Positions 6,706 to 15,181 of a DNA stretch of 64,000 nt are shown in pieces. The position numbers and the translations under genes are program-made. Under the pieces are notes generated by a model that searched no databases, had not been told where the DNA came from, and worked only from the letters and a program-made list of their open reading frames with translations. Origin of the DNA: CALSMU01 sp965230225 (GTDB taxonomy: Bacteria; Bacteroidota; Bacteroidia; Flavobacteriales_D; Parvicellaceae); assembly GCA_965230225.1 (NCBI GenBank), contig CBDDKM010000003.1, forward strand, positions 372,001 to 436,000. The letters run 5' to 3'. How positions within the stretch are numbered: position 1 is the first letter of the stretch; every line of letters begins with the position of its first letter.

Positions 6706-8271
6706 TTATTCTACTCCGTGCATCAATTTGTTTAGAGGCTTTCTTAGAAGTGCAATTAGGATTGCAAATCCAATCAGTACATAACCAATTGTAGAGAATG
6801 TATCTACATAACTAGTTAGCCCTTCTTCAAGAGAAAGCTCTTCTCCTCCTCCTTCACCACCTGTCATGGCAGCAATTGCACCAGCAAGGTAGTTCGCCAT
6901 AGCAAAGCTTAGGAACCACCCTCCCATTGCAGTACCAGCAATGCTTTTAGGAGATAATTTAGTTACCATCGATAATCCAATTGGAGATAAGAATAGTTCT
7001 CCTGTGGTATGTAATAAGTATAAGAATACTAAAGTCAATAATGGTACTTGGAAATCAGTATGAAGTTGAAGACCAACAATTGTGATAAGGAACCCTAGTC
7101 CTAACTGAAGGATACCAAGAGCAAACTTCATCGGAATGCTTGGGTTTTTACCAATCTTCGATAGCTTAATCCACATAATAGAGAAGATTGATCCGAAGAT
7201 GATAATGAATGCAGGGTTAAAGAACTGAGTCATCGATGCTGGCATTGTCCAACCGAATAAATCTCTGTTAACACATCTATCAGCGAATAGCGTTAAAGAA
7301 GTTCCTGCTTGTTCAAAACAAGCCCAGAATACAGTGTTAATCAACATGAAGATTACAAGAGCAATCATTCTGTCTTTCCACATTTTTCCTTCAGCTGCTC
7401 CTGCTTTAATAAGGCTTCTTGCAACAAAAATGAATAAGCTTACCAGTAAAACAGTCATCAATGGGAAACCTACCTCACTAGGGTTTTCAAACCAACTTGC
7501 CATGAAAGTTCCTGAAAGATCCAATATGAATACGTTCTTAAGAATAAGTACATAACAAAGTGGAATCAATAATACAGAACCAATGGTAATGGTTTGAACC
7601 ATGTTTAAAGGTCCAATAGCCTTTTTCTTTCCGTCTTCGTGGATTTCTAATCCTGGTGTTCCGGCATATTTAGATCTACCTGCCCAGAAAATCAACAATC
7701 CTAAAAGCATTCCAATTCCGGCAAGCCCAAATCCGTATTTGAATCCGTACGTTTCACCAACATAAGCTACAACTGTTGTTGCTAATAATGCTCCAATGTT
7801 AATACCAATGTAGAAAAGAGTAAAACCGGAATCTCTACGTTCGTCACCATCTTTATATAGTTTACCTACAATGGTGGAAATATTAGCTTTAAAGTATCCA
7901 TTTCCAATAATTAATGCTCCCATACCTATTAATAGGAATTCCTGAGATTCCCCTAAAAGCAAGAACTCTCCGATGGACATTAATACAGCACCTAACATGA
8001 TGGCGTATCTATATCCTAAAAACCTGTCGGCCATTCGACCTCCTAATACTGGGGCAGCATAAACTAAAGCGGTATATGCTCCATAGATTAAACTTGCCTC
8101 ATCATCACCCATTAGGAGTGACTTGGTTAAGAATAGAATTAAAAGTGTTCTCATTCCGTAGTAACAGAATCGTTCCCACATCTCAGAGAAAAATAGAATA
8201 AACAAGCCCTGAGGGTGCCCCATAAAGGTTTTTTCTGGCTCGTTTTGTACGTTATCTACCGTATTATCCAT
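6706..8271 (-). CDS. POT/PTR-family peptide MFS transporter
   Basis: 521 residues of polytopic inner-membrane protein. The POT signature E-x-x-E-R-F-x-x-Y-G (here E-M-W-E-R-F-C-Y-Y-G) lies in the first membrane helix, followed by further hydrophobic segments up to the C-terminus, consistent with 12 to 14 helices. These carriers import di- and tripeptides with protons. I use the ATG at 8271, just before M-D-N-T; the frame extends to 8370 but the extra 33 residues are not family-like. The neighbouring M1 peptidase is divergently oriented, and peptide uptake plus peptide hydrolysis would fit one nutritional role (inference). Confidence 0.92.
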   Translation of the reverse strand: MDNTVDNVQNEPEKTFMGHPQGLFILFFSEMWERFCYYGMRTLLILFLTKSLLMGDDEASLIYGAYTALVYAAPVLGGRMADRFLGYRYAIMLGAVLMSIGEFLLLGESQEFLLIGMGALIIGNGYFKANISTIVGKLYKDGDERRDSGFTLFYIGINIGALLATTVVAYVGETYGFKYGFGLAGIGMLLGLLIFWAGRSKYAGTPGLEIHEDGKKKAIGPLNMVQTITIGSVLLIPLCYVLILKNVFILDLSGTFMASWFENPSEVGFPLMTVLLVSLFIFVARSLIKAGAAEGKMWKDRMIALVIFMLINTVFWACFEQAGTSLTLFADRCVNRDLFGWTMPASMTQFFNPAFIIIFGSIFSIMWIKLSKIGKNPSIPMKFALGILQLGLGFLITIVGLQLHTDFQVPLLTLVFLYLLHTTGELFLSPIGLSMVTKLSPKSIAGTAMGGWFLSFAMANYLAGAIAAMTGGEGGGEELSLEEGLTSYVDTFSTIGYVLIGFAILIALLRKPLNKLMHGVE

Positions 8272-8423
8272 GTTTAATATTGATTTATGACAATTATTTT
8301 CTTGTTTAAAATTGGAAACCTCGAAAGTAACATAAATTTTTGAATAGAAGTGAACCGATACCTCATTCAACCGTCACTTTTCACAATTGAGGATGATTTT
8401 CGTCGTATCCTATCTAAAAAAAC

Positions 8424-8453
8424 TTGATTCTAATCGAGATAAGTTTATTTTTG
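8424..8453 (+). promoter_or_regulatory. Bacteroidota-type promoter of the M1 peptidase
   Basis: TTG at 8424-8426, a 19-base spacer, and TATTTTTG at 8446-8453. This matches the TTG-N19-TAnnTTTG pattern. The start codon is at 8475. Confidence 0.7.
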
Positions 8454-8474
8454 TGGCGCACAAAAAACGAGTTC

Positions 8475-10382
8475 ATGAAATTATTACAAGTATCCGCACT
8501 GGCACTGTCCATTTCATTATTTAGTTGTGGTTCTGGAGAGAAAACAGAAGAAACAGAAAAGAACACAACTTCGGAATCAGCTGCTCAAAGTGAATGCGAC
8601 AAGGTTTGGGAAGAGTCGGAAATAGATTACCATACTTTATCTAACTATCAGGAAGTATATGTCTCTCATATTCATTTAGATGTGGAGGTTTCTTTTGATG
8701 AAAAAAGAATTTTTGGAACTGTTTCACACACTATTGAAAATCCGTGTAAAAAAGATGTAATTGTATTTGATTCCAGAGCATTGGATATTCAGAACATTAC
8801 ATTGAACGATGGTGAGCAGGCAAAATACGAAGTTGGAGAGTTGGATGAGCTTTTGGGAAATGCAATTACTGTTCATATTAATGAAAATACCACTAAAGTA
8901 AATATCGAGTATTCTACTACGGAAAAGACTCAAGCCTTGGATTGGTTAGTTCCTGAGCAAACAGCTGGTAAAAAAGATCCTTATATGTATACTCAGGGAG
9001 AAGCAGTTCTTACAAGAACATGGATTCCTTGTCAGGATACTCCTGGTAGAAGAATTACTTATTCTGCTAAAGTTAAAGTACCTAATGGTCTGTTAGCAGT
9101 TATGAGTGCTTCAAACCCGGTTCAAAAGAACAACGAGGGAGTATACGAATTTGAAATGAATCAATCTATTCCTACTTACCTTATGGCTATTGCTGTTGGA
9201 GATTTGGAGTTTGTTGAAATTGATCACAGAACTGGGGTTTATACAGAGCCTTCTATGATAGCAGCTTGTGAGTATGAGTTTGCAGATATGGGCAAAATGG
9301 TAGATGCAGCAGAAGGCTTATATGGTGATTACCAATGGGAAAGATACGATGTAATTGTATTGCCTCCTTCATTTCCTTTTGGAGGAATGGAGAATCCAAG
9401 ACTTACATTTGCTACTCCAACTATTTTAGCTGGAGATAGATCTTTAACTTCATTAATTGCTCATGAGTTAGCTCACTCCTGGAGTGGTAACCTTGTAACC
9501 AACTCTAACTGGAACGACTTCTGGTTAAATGAAGGGTTTACAGTTTACTTCGAAAGAAGAATTATGGAAGAGCTTTATGGTAAGGACTACGTAGATATGT
9601 TAGCTTTACTTGGGTATCAGGATCTGGAAGCATCAATGGGATATTTAGAACCTGAAATGCAAATGTTGAAACTTAAGATGAAAGGAATTAACCCGGATGA
9701 TGCTATGACTGATGTAGCTTACGAAAAAGGTTATTTCTTCTTAAGGTTACTGGAGGAAACTTCCGGACGTGAAAACTGGGATGCCTTCCTTAAGAACTAT
9801 TTCACATCTCATAAGTTTGAAACCATGACAACAGAAAAGTTCCTAACTTATTTAGAAGAAGAATTACTTAAGCCAAATAGTTTGGAAGTGAATGTTGATG
9901 AGTGGGTTTATAATTCGGGAATTCCTGAAAACTGCCCTAATATTGAATCTCAAAGGTTCATGGATGTAGAAGCTCAATTAGCAGAATTCTATAATACCAA
10001 TGATGCTTCAGTTGTAAAATCGGAAAACTGGAGTACTCACGAATGGCTACACTTTATTCGTCACTTTAATGATGAAACCACAGTAGAGCAAATGGCTATT
10101 TTAGATGAGGCTTTCCAACTGACTCAGTCTGGGAACTCAGAAATTGCCGCTATTTGGTTTGAAAAAAGCATCAACTTCGGATACGATAAAATTGATACAG
10201 AATTAACCGCTTTCTTAATGAAAGTTGGAAGAAGAAAATTCTTACAACCACTGTATTCGGCCTTGGCTGAAACTGAAGAAGGAAAACAAAAAGGACGTGA
10301 GATTTACTCTCAGGCAAGAGGAAATTATCACTTTGTTTCTACCAGTACAATTGATAAGATCTTAGACTACACAGATAGCTAA
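8475..10382 (+). CDS. M1-family zinc aminopeptidase lipoprotein (LTA4 hydrolase-like)
   Basis: 635 residues. The N-terminus is a lipoprotein signal: hydrophobic L-S-I-S-L-F-S-C with the lipobox Cys near residue 17. The catalytic domain has G-G-M-E-N-P near residue 310, zinc ligands H330-E-L-A-H334 and the third ligand in N-E-G-F (E353). A C-terminal helical domain of leukotriene-A4-hydrolase type follows. It should remove N-terminal residues from peptides on the periplasmic or outer surface of a membrane. I chose the ATG at 8475 because the lipoprotein signal begins there; the frame to 8424 overlaps the promoter. The divergent neighbour is a peptide transporter. A terminator follows at 10428. 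Confidence 0.93.
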   Translation: MKLLQVSALALSISLFSCGSGEKTEETEKNTTSESAAQSECDKVWEESEIDYHTLSNYQEVYVSHIHLDVEVSFDEKRIFGTVSHTIENPCKKDVIVFDSRALDIQNITLNDGEQAKYEVGELDELLGNAITVHINENTTKVNIEYSTTEKTQALDWLVPEQTAGKKDPYMYTQGEAVLTRTWIPCQDTPGRRITYSAKVKVPNGLLAVMSASNPVQKNNEGVYEFEMNQSIPTYLMAIAVGDLEFVEIDHRTGVYTEPSMIAACEYEFADMGKMVDAAEGLYGDYQWERYDVIVLPPSFPFGGMENPRLTFATPTILAGDRSLTSLIAHELAHSWSGNLVTNSNWNDFWLNEGFTVYFERRIMEELYGKDYVDMLALLGYQDLEASMGYLEPEMQMLKLKMKGINPDDAMTDVAYEKGYFFLRLLEETSGRENWDAFLKNYFTSHKFETMTTEKFLTYLEEELLKPNSLEVNVDEWVYNSGIPENCPNIESQRFMDVEAQLAEFYNTNDASVVKSENWSTHEWLHFIRHFNDETTVEQMAILDEAFQLTQSGNSEIAAIWFEKSINFGYDKIDTELTAFLMKVGRRKFLQPLYSALAETEEGKQKGREIYSQARGNYHFVSTSTIDKILDYTDS

Positions 10383-10427
10383 GAAGATAATATTCTGGGA
10401 GAGTTTATTTTTTTCTCTTCCATTTTT

Positions 10428-10457
10428 AAGCCCTGGCAAAATTGTCAGGGCTTTTTT
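10428..10457 (+). terminator. Intrinsic terminator after the M1 peptidase
   Basis: AAGCCCTG / CAGGGCTT stem with a 10-base loop and a seven-T run. Confidence 0.85.
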
Positions 10458-10525
10458 TGTATTATAAAGAGGGCAAAATGGGTAATCAAGTTATTGGTAT
10501 TCTGAAAAAAAATATTTCCTTTTTT

Positions 10526-10555
10526 TTGGCAGAAAATAAAATGAACCTACCTTTG
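10526..10555 (+). promoter_or_regulatory. Promoter of the trp operon
   Basis: TTG at 10526-10528, a 19-base spacer, then TACCTTTG at 10548-10555. This fits the Bacteroidota consensus exactly. Transcription would start near 10560, about 30 bases before the leader peptide. Confidence 0.78.
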
Positions 10556-10589
10556 TTCTGAATTAAGGGTCAGAATTGATCCATTTAAA

Positions 10590-10670
10590 ATGAAGAACAA
10601 TAGCCAAATATTCTCTATTCTAACGTTGGTAATCACCAATGTGGCTACTTCATTTTCTTGGTGGAGGTAA
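10590..10670 (+). CDS. trpL: trp leader peptide (26 aa, ends in Ser-Trp-Trp-Arg)
   Basis: A 27-codon ORF begins M-K-N-N-S-Q and ends S-W-W-R-stop, with tandem TGG codons at 10659-10664. It sits between a consensus promoter and trpD. Tandem Trp codons at the end of a short upstream ORF are the signature of ribosome-mediated attenuation, as in the enteric TrpL peptide. Nearby RNA pairings include TTGGT/ACCAA (10626-10639), GGAG/CTCC (10663-10676, overlapping the Trp codons) and GCTTG/CAAGC (10708-10722). I could not identify a hairpin followed directly by a T-run, so the exact terminator is not resolved. Confidence 0.85.
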   Translation: MKNNSQIFSILTLVITNVATSFSWWR

Positions 10671-10778
10671 CTCTCCTGTTTCCTAATATATCAACCCGTG
10701 CATTGTGGCTTGTTTAACAAGCACTAAACTTCAGTGTCTTGGCATTGTGTAGTTCAACTTTTTATTACCCAAACTAAA
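10671..10778 (+). promoter_or_regulatory. trp leader RNA between trpL and trpD
   Basis: 108 bases without a gene. It contains the GCTTGTT-T-AACAAGC hairpin (10708-10722) and a weak CACT/AGTG pairing (10722-10736). A five-T run lies at about 10760. It is the expected site of an attenuator or antiterminator, but the fold is not certain from sequence alone. Confidence 0.5.
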
Positions 10779-11771
10779 ATGAAATCAATTATTAATCAAT
10801 TAATTACCCACCGAGTTTTATCTCGTGAAGAGGCAAAACAAATCCTTGTGAATATTGCTAAAGGAGAATACAATGATTTGCAGATAGCTTCCTTTTTAAC
10901 CGTATTCATGATGAGGAACATTACTATCGAAGAATTGGAAGGATTCAGAGATGCGTTATTAGAACTTTGTGTTCCAGTTAACCTAAACCAGTTTGACCCA
11001 ATTGACCTGTGTGGTACAGGAGGAGATGGAAAAGATACTTTTAATATATCAACTCTGGCTTCCTTCGTAACAGCTGGGACAGGTATTAAAGTGGCAAAGC
11101 ACGGTAACTATAGTGTGTCATCAAGTTGTGGTTCTTCAAATGTGTTGGAGCATTTAGGAGTGAAATTTTCTAATCAACAAGATCAGTTAGAGAAACAAAT
11201 AGAAGAAGCTGGGATTACTTTTATGCATGCCCCTCTTTTTCATCCCGCAATGAAAAATGTGGCTCCTGTTAGAAAAGGGCTTGGCTTAAAGACTTTTTTC
11301 AATATGTTGGGACCAATGGTTAACCCTTCTCAACCCAAAAAACAGTTGGTGGGAGTGTATAGCCTTGAGTTAGCAAGAATTTATGGCTACCTCTATCAAC
11401 AAACAGATAAAAGCTTTGTTATCCTTCATGCCCTCGATGGTTACGATGAAATTTCTTTGACCAGTGACGTGAAGATGATTACCCACGAGACAGAGAGAAT
11501 ACTATCACCTAAAGAATTTACTGGTTCAGTAATTAAACAAGAAGATTTACATGGAGGAACAACGGTCGCAGATTCAGCTAAAATATTTACGACCGTGTTA
11601 AATGGAGAAGGTACAGAAGCTCAAAATGAAGCTGTTTGTGCCAATGCAGCAATGGCTATTTACTGTTATTATCCAGAAGTAAATATAGGAGATGCCTTTT
11701 TGTTAGCTAAGGAATCACTCCTGTCTGGAAAAGCTAAAAAGTGTTTCGAAAAACTAATATCAATCAACTAA
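10779..11771 (+). CDS. trpD: Anthranilate phosphoribosyltransferase
   Basis: 330 residues, standard length. It transfers phosphoribose from PRPP to anthranilate. The PRPP-binding loop is C-G-T-G-G-D-G-K-D-T-F-N-I-S-T (residues ~82-96) and the anthranilate-side motif is K-H-G-N-Y-S-V-S-S-S-C-G-S-S-N. Start at ATG 10779, where the helical N-domain begins; the frame to 10734 lies in leader RNA. It is the first enzyme gene of this operon: trpE and trpG, which usually precede it in related bacteria, are not here. Confidence 0.95.
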   Translation: MKSIINQLITHRVLSREEAKQILVNIAKGEYNDLQIASFLTVFMMRNITIEELEGFRDALLELCVPVNLNQFDPIDLCGTGGDGKDTFNISTLASFVTAGTGIKVAKHGNYSVSSSCGSSNVLEHLGVKFSNQQDQLEKQIEEAGITFMHAPLFHPAMKNVAPVRKGLGLKTFFNMLGPMVNPSQPKKQLVGVYSLELARIYGYLYQQTDKSFVILHALDGYDEISLTSDVKMITHETERILSPKEFTGSVIKQEDLHGGTTVADSAKIFTTVLNGEGTEAQNEAVCANAAMAIYCYYPEVNIGDAFLLAKESLLSGKAKKCFEKLISIN

Positions 11772-11773
11772 TC

Positions 11774-12571
11774 ATGACTATTCTAGACAAAATAACCGAA
11801 TATAAAAAGGAGGAGTTAATTCTGCAGAAAAAGGTTTTACCCATTGATGAATTAAAAGATAGAGAGTATTACCAAAGATCTTGTACTAGCCTTTCAAAGG
11901 AATTGAGTATCGGTTCTTTTGGAATCGTGGCGGAGTTTAAAAGAAAGTCCCCCTCAAAGCAAAATATTAACATTTCGGCTCAGGTAGAAAACGTAGTACC
12001 TTATTATGAAAAAGCAGGAGCCAGGGCAGTTTCAGTACTTACGGATCAACACTTTTTTGGAGGAACATTAGAGGATTTGAGACAGGCGAGAGAATTGTTA
12101 AACATTCCCATTTTGAGAAAGGATTTCATCATAGATTCTTATCAGGTTCATGAGGCAAAAGCAAATGGTGCGGATCTGGTTTTATTGATAGCTTCGTGTT
12201 TAACAAAAAACCAGGTAATTGAGTTAGCCCAGGAGGCCAGATCAATTGGGTTGGAAGTATTATTGGAGCTACATGGAGAAGAGGAGTTAACCTATGTTAC
12301 CCAGGATATAGATATAGTTGGAATAAATAATAGAAACCTTAAAACTTTCGAAGTTAACCTGGAGCAGTCCATAAGAATGAGTCACTATTTGGGTAATGAC
12401 CACCCAAAAATTTCCGAGAGTGGATTGAAGTCCGAAAAAGAAATTGTTAGGCTAAGTAATGAAGGGTTTAATGGTTTTCTGATTGGAGAAACATTTATGA
12501 AAACAGATAATCCTGGTAAGGCATGTTCCGAACTAATATATCAGTTAAATAAACATAAAGTAGAGTTATGA
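11774..12571 (+). CDS. trpC: Indole-3-glycerol-phosphate synthase
   Basis: 265 residues, a (beta/alpha)8 barrel that closes the indole ring of CdRP. Visible motifs are E-F-K-R-K-S-P-S-K (catalytic Lys and phosphate-contacting Ser, near residue 55), the L-R-K-D-F-I-I-D strand, V-G-I-N-N-R-N-L-K-T-F and S-E-S-G-L. The usual Gly after S-P-S-K is Gln here. The ATG at 11774 follows the trpD stop by two bases; an upstream in-frame start would overlap trpD. The stop overlaps trpF by four bases (ATGA), indicating translational coupling. Confidence 0.95.
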   Translation: MTILDKITEYKKEELILQKKVLPIDELKDREYYQRSCTSLSKELSIGSFGIVAEFKRKSPSKQNINISAQVENVVPYYEKAGARAVSVLTDQHFFGGTLEDLRQARELLNIPILRKDFIIDSYQVHEAKANGADLVLLIASCLTKNQVIELAQEARSIGLEVLLELHGEEELTYVTQDIDIVGINNRNLKTFEVNLEQSIRMSHYLGNDHPKISESGLKSEKEIVRLSNEGFNGFLIGETFMKTDNPGKACSELIYQLNKHKVEL

Positions 12572-13185
12572 TACTAAAGGTTTGTGGGCTTACAGAGTTA
12601 GGAAACGTATTGGACCTTACAGAGGTTGAACCGGATTTGATGGGGTTAATATTTTATGAAAAATCATCCAGATATGTGAAGAGCCTGAAAATGGAAAAAA
12701 CGATAGATAGAGTAGGTGTATTTGTAAATGAATCCATAGATATAATAAAAGAAAAGGTAGAAATGTATGAACTTGATTTTGTTCAATTACATGGCAATGA
12801 AACACCTTCGTTTTGTAAGGAAATTTGTCAAACTGGAGTAGGAGTGATAAAAGCCTTTTCAGTAGATGATGAATTTAGTTTCAATTCTTTAACTCCATAT
12901 ACCGATTACTGCAAGTATTTTCTTTTTGATACAAAAGGAAAGTTACCTGGAGGTAACGGTGTTAGATTTAATTGGGAGAAATTGAAAGAATATGGTTTGG
13001 AAGTACCTTTTCTGTTAAGTGGAGGAATCGAACTTAATCATGCTTCTGAAATAAGCAAATTGTACAAGGAAATGGAGCAAATGGTAGGAGTTGATATTAA
13101 TAGTCGATTTGAGATTAAGCCAGGACTAAAAGATGTTAATAAAGTAAAGGAATTTAAAAAATTAATAAATGAAAACCCTAACTAA
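12568..13185 (+). CDS. trpF: Phosphoribosylanthranilate isomerase
   Basis: 205 residues; Amadori rearrangement of PRA to CdRP. The start M-I-L-K-V-C-G-L-T-E carries the catalytic Cys (residue 6), and F-L-F-D-T-K-G carries the catalytic Asp (~residue 125). P-F-L-L-S-G-G-I and V-G-V-D-I-N-S-R-F-E are the phosphate-binding loops. It overlaps trpC by 4 bases and trpB by 17. Confidence 0.95.
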   Translation: MILKVCGLTELGNVLDLTEVEPDLMGLIFYEKSSRYVKSLKMEKTIDRVGVFVNESIDIIKEKVEMYELDFVQLHGNETPSFCKEICQTGVGVIKAFSVDDEFSFNSLTPYTDYCKYFLFDTKGKLPGGNGVRFNWEKLKEYGLEVPFLLSGGIELNHASEISKLYKEMEQMVGVDINSRFEIKPGLKDVNKVKEFKKLINENPN

Positions 13186-14362
13186 GTATAATGTAAGTGA
13201 AAATGGATTTTACGGCGAATATGGTGGAGCTTTTATTCCGGAAATGCTGTATCCTAATGTAAAAGAATTAGAGAGTCAGTATTTAGAAATTATGCAAACT
13301 GACTCGTTCAAAGAGGAGTTTAACGATTTATTGAAAAACTATGTTGGGAGACCTTCTCCATTGTATTTTGCTTCGAATTTAAGTCAAAAATATGGAGCCA
13401 AAATATACCTAAAAAGAGAAGATTTAAATCATACTGGAGCCCATAAAATCAATAATACATTGGGGCAAATTCTATTGGCTAAAAAACTAGGTAAGAGGCG
13501 TATCATAGCGGAAACAGGTGCAGGACAACATGGGGTGGCAACCGCTACGGTGTGTGCGTTAATGGGATTAGAATGCATTGTTTACATGGGAGAAATTGAT
13601 ATCCAGCGTCAGGCACCAAATGTTGCCAGAATGAAAATGTTAGGAGCAGAAGTTAGGTCCGCAACTTGTGGTAGTAAGACGTTGAAAGATGCGACTAATG
13701 AAGCCATTCGAGATTGGATCAATAACCCTACTGATACCTACTATATCATTGGTTCTGTGGTTGGACCTCACCCTTATCCGGACATGGTAGCAAGATTTCA
13801 GTCGGTAATTAGTGAGGAAATAAGAAAACAGCTATTGGCTCATGAGGGTAAGGAAATGCCTGATTATGTAATTGCTTGTGTTGGAGGAGGTAGTAATGCC
13901 GCAGGTGCATTTTACCATTTTATGGACCATGAAGAGGTGAAGTTAATTGCTGTTGAGGCAGCTGGAATGGGTATTGAATCAGGTAAATCTGCTGCAACAA
14001 GTATTCTTGGTAAAGATGGGATCATACATGGTAGTAAAACGCTGCTAATGCAAACCGAAGATGGGCAAATTGTAGAACCATATTCCATATCAGCTGGGTT
14101 GGATTATCCAGGTGTTGGCCCCGTACTGGCACATTTACATCAAACCGGTAGAGCACAAATTGCTTCTGCAACCGATCAGGAGGCATTGGATGCAGCATTG
14201 GAATTATGCCGAACCGAAGGCATTATACCTGCATTAGAATCATCACATGCATTAGCTTACCTTGAAAAGCAGTCTTTTCAAGAGGATGATATAGTAGTGA
14301 TTAATTTGTCAGGGAGAGGAGACAAGGATTTAAATACATATATGAACAGGTTTGAACTATAA
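13169..14362 (+). CDS. trpB: Tryptophan synthase beta subunit
   Basis: 397 residues, standard length; PLP-dependent condensation of indole with serine. The PLP lysine is in H-T-G-A-H-K-I-N-N-T (~residue 95). E-T-G-A-G-Q-H-G-V-A and the phosphate loop G-G-G-S-N-A are intact. The ATG lies within the last codons of trpF (17-base overlap), so the two are probably translationally coupled. Confidence 0.97.
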   Translation: MKTLTKYNVSENGFYGEYGGAFIPEMLYPNVKELESQYLEIMQTDSFKEEFNDLLKNYVGRPSPLYFASNLSQKYGAKIYLKREDLNHTGAHKINNTLGQILLAKKLGKRRIIAETGAGQHGVATATVCALMGLECIVYMGEIDIQRQAPNVARMKMLGAEVRSATCGSKTLKDATNEAIRDWINNPTDTYYIIGSVVGPHPYPDMVARFQSVISEEIRKQLLAHEGKEMPDYVIACVGGGSNAAGAFYHFMDHEEVKLIAVEAAGMGIESGKSAATSILGKDGIIHGSKTLLMQTEDGQIVEPYSISAGLDYPGVGPVLAHLHQTGRAQIASATDQEALDAALELCRTEGIIPALESSHALAYLEKQSFQEDDIVVINLSGRGDKDLNTYMNRFEL

Positions 14363-14375
14363 AAGAGATATTGAG

Positions 14376-15143
14376 ATGAATAGAATAGATCAATTATTCA
14401 AGCGGAAAAAGAATATATTAAGTATATATTTTACCGCGGGTTACCCTACGTTAAGTGATACGCAACAGATCATAAAAAACCTTCAAAATTCCGGGGTTGA
14501 CTTGTTAGAAATTGGATTGTCGTTTTCTGATCCATTGGCGGATGGACCAACCATCCAAAAAAGTAGTGAGGTAGCCTTAAAAAACGGTATGACAACAGAG
14601 TTGTTGTTTTCTCAGTTAAAGGACATAAGAACAAATGTTGAAATTCCATTAATCATCATGGGGTACTTAAATCCCATTGTTCAATTTGGAGTGAAAGAGT
14701 TTTGTGCCAGATGCCAGAAAGTAGGAATTGATGGGTTGATTATCCCTGACCTACCATTGGAAATCTATCAAAAGGAGTATCAACAATTGTTTGAACAATA
14801 TGGATTATACAATGTGTTTTTAATTACTCCACAAACTAATGAAAGTCGAATTAGACAATTGGATGAAGCTTCAAAGGGGTTTATTTATATGGTTAGCTCC
14901 TCAAGTATAACTGGGGCTAAAGGACAATTTGGAAGTGACCACATTGCTTATTTTGACCGAGTGAGTAAAATGAATCTTCATAATCCTGTATTAACTGGAT
15001 TTGGAATTTCCAATAATCAAACCTTCTCTGATGCCTGTAGGTATTCGGAAGGAGCAATTATTGGTAGTGCTTACATTAACCACTTAACAGAGTATGGAGT
15101 TGGTAAGGAGAACGAATTCGTTGAGAAAATAAAAAAGCCTTGA
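14376..15143 (+). CDS. trpA: Tryptophan synthase alpha subunit
   Basis: 255 residues; cleaves indole-3-glycerol phosphate. The catalytic Glu is in L-L-E-I-G-L-S-F-S-D-P-L-A-D-G, which also holds the catalytic Asp. The start chosen is ATG 14376, 14 bases after the trpB stop; a frame from 14352 would overlap trpB. Its stop codon lies inside the operon terminator. Confidence 0.95.
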   Translation: MNRIDQLFKRKKNILSIYFTAGYPTLSDTQQIIKNLQNSGVDLLEIGLSFSDPLADGPTIQKSSEVALKNGMTTELLFSQLKDIRTNVEIPLIIMGYLNPIVQFGVKEFCARCQKVGIDGLIIPDLPLEIYQKEYQQLFEQYGLYNVFLITPQTNESRIRQLDEASKGFIYMVSSSSITGAKGQFGSDHIAYFDRVSKMNLHNPVLTGFGISNNQTFSDACRYSEGAIIGSAYINHLTEYGVGKENEFVEKIKKP

Positions 15144-15162
15144 TAAACTCAAGGCTTTTTTG
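15131..15162 (+). terminator. trp operon terminator
   Basis: AAGCCTTGA / TCAAGGCTT hairpin with T-run. The 5' arm contains the trpA stop codon. Confidence 0.88.
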
Positions 15163-15181
15163 TTTAGTTGATTTCATTTGT

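Noticed and set aside
10699..10760. Classic attenuator terminator in the trp leader
   Set aside because: The hairpins I can draw are not followed directly by a T-run, so I did not call a terminator.
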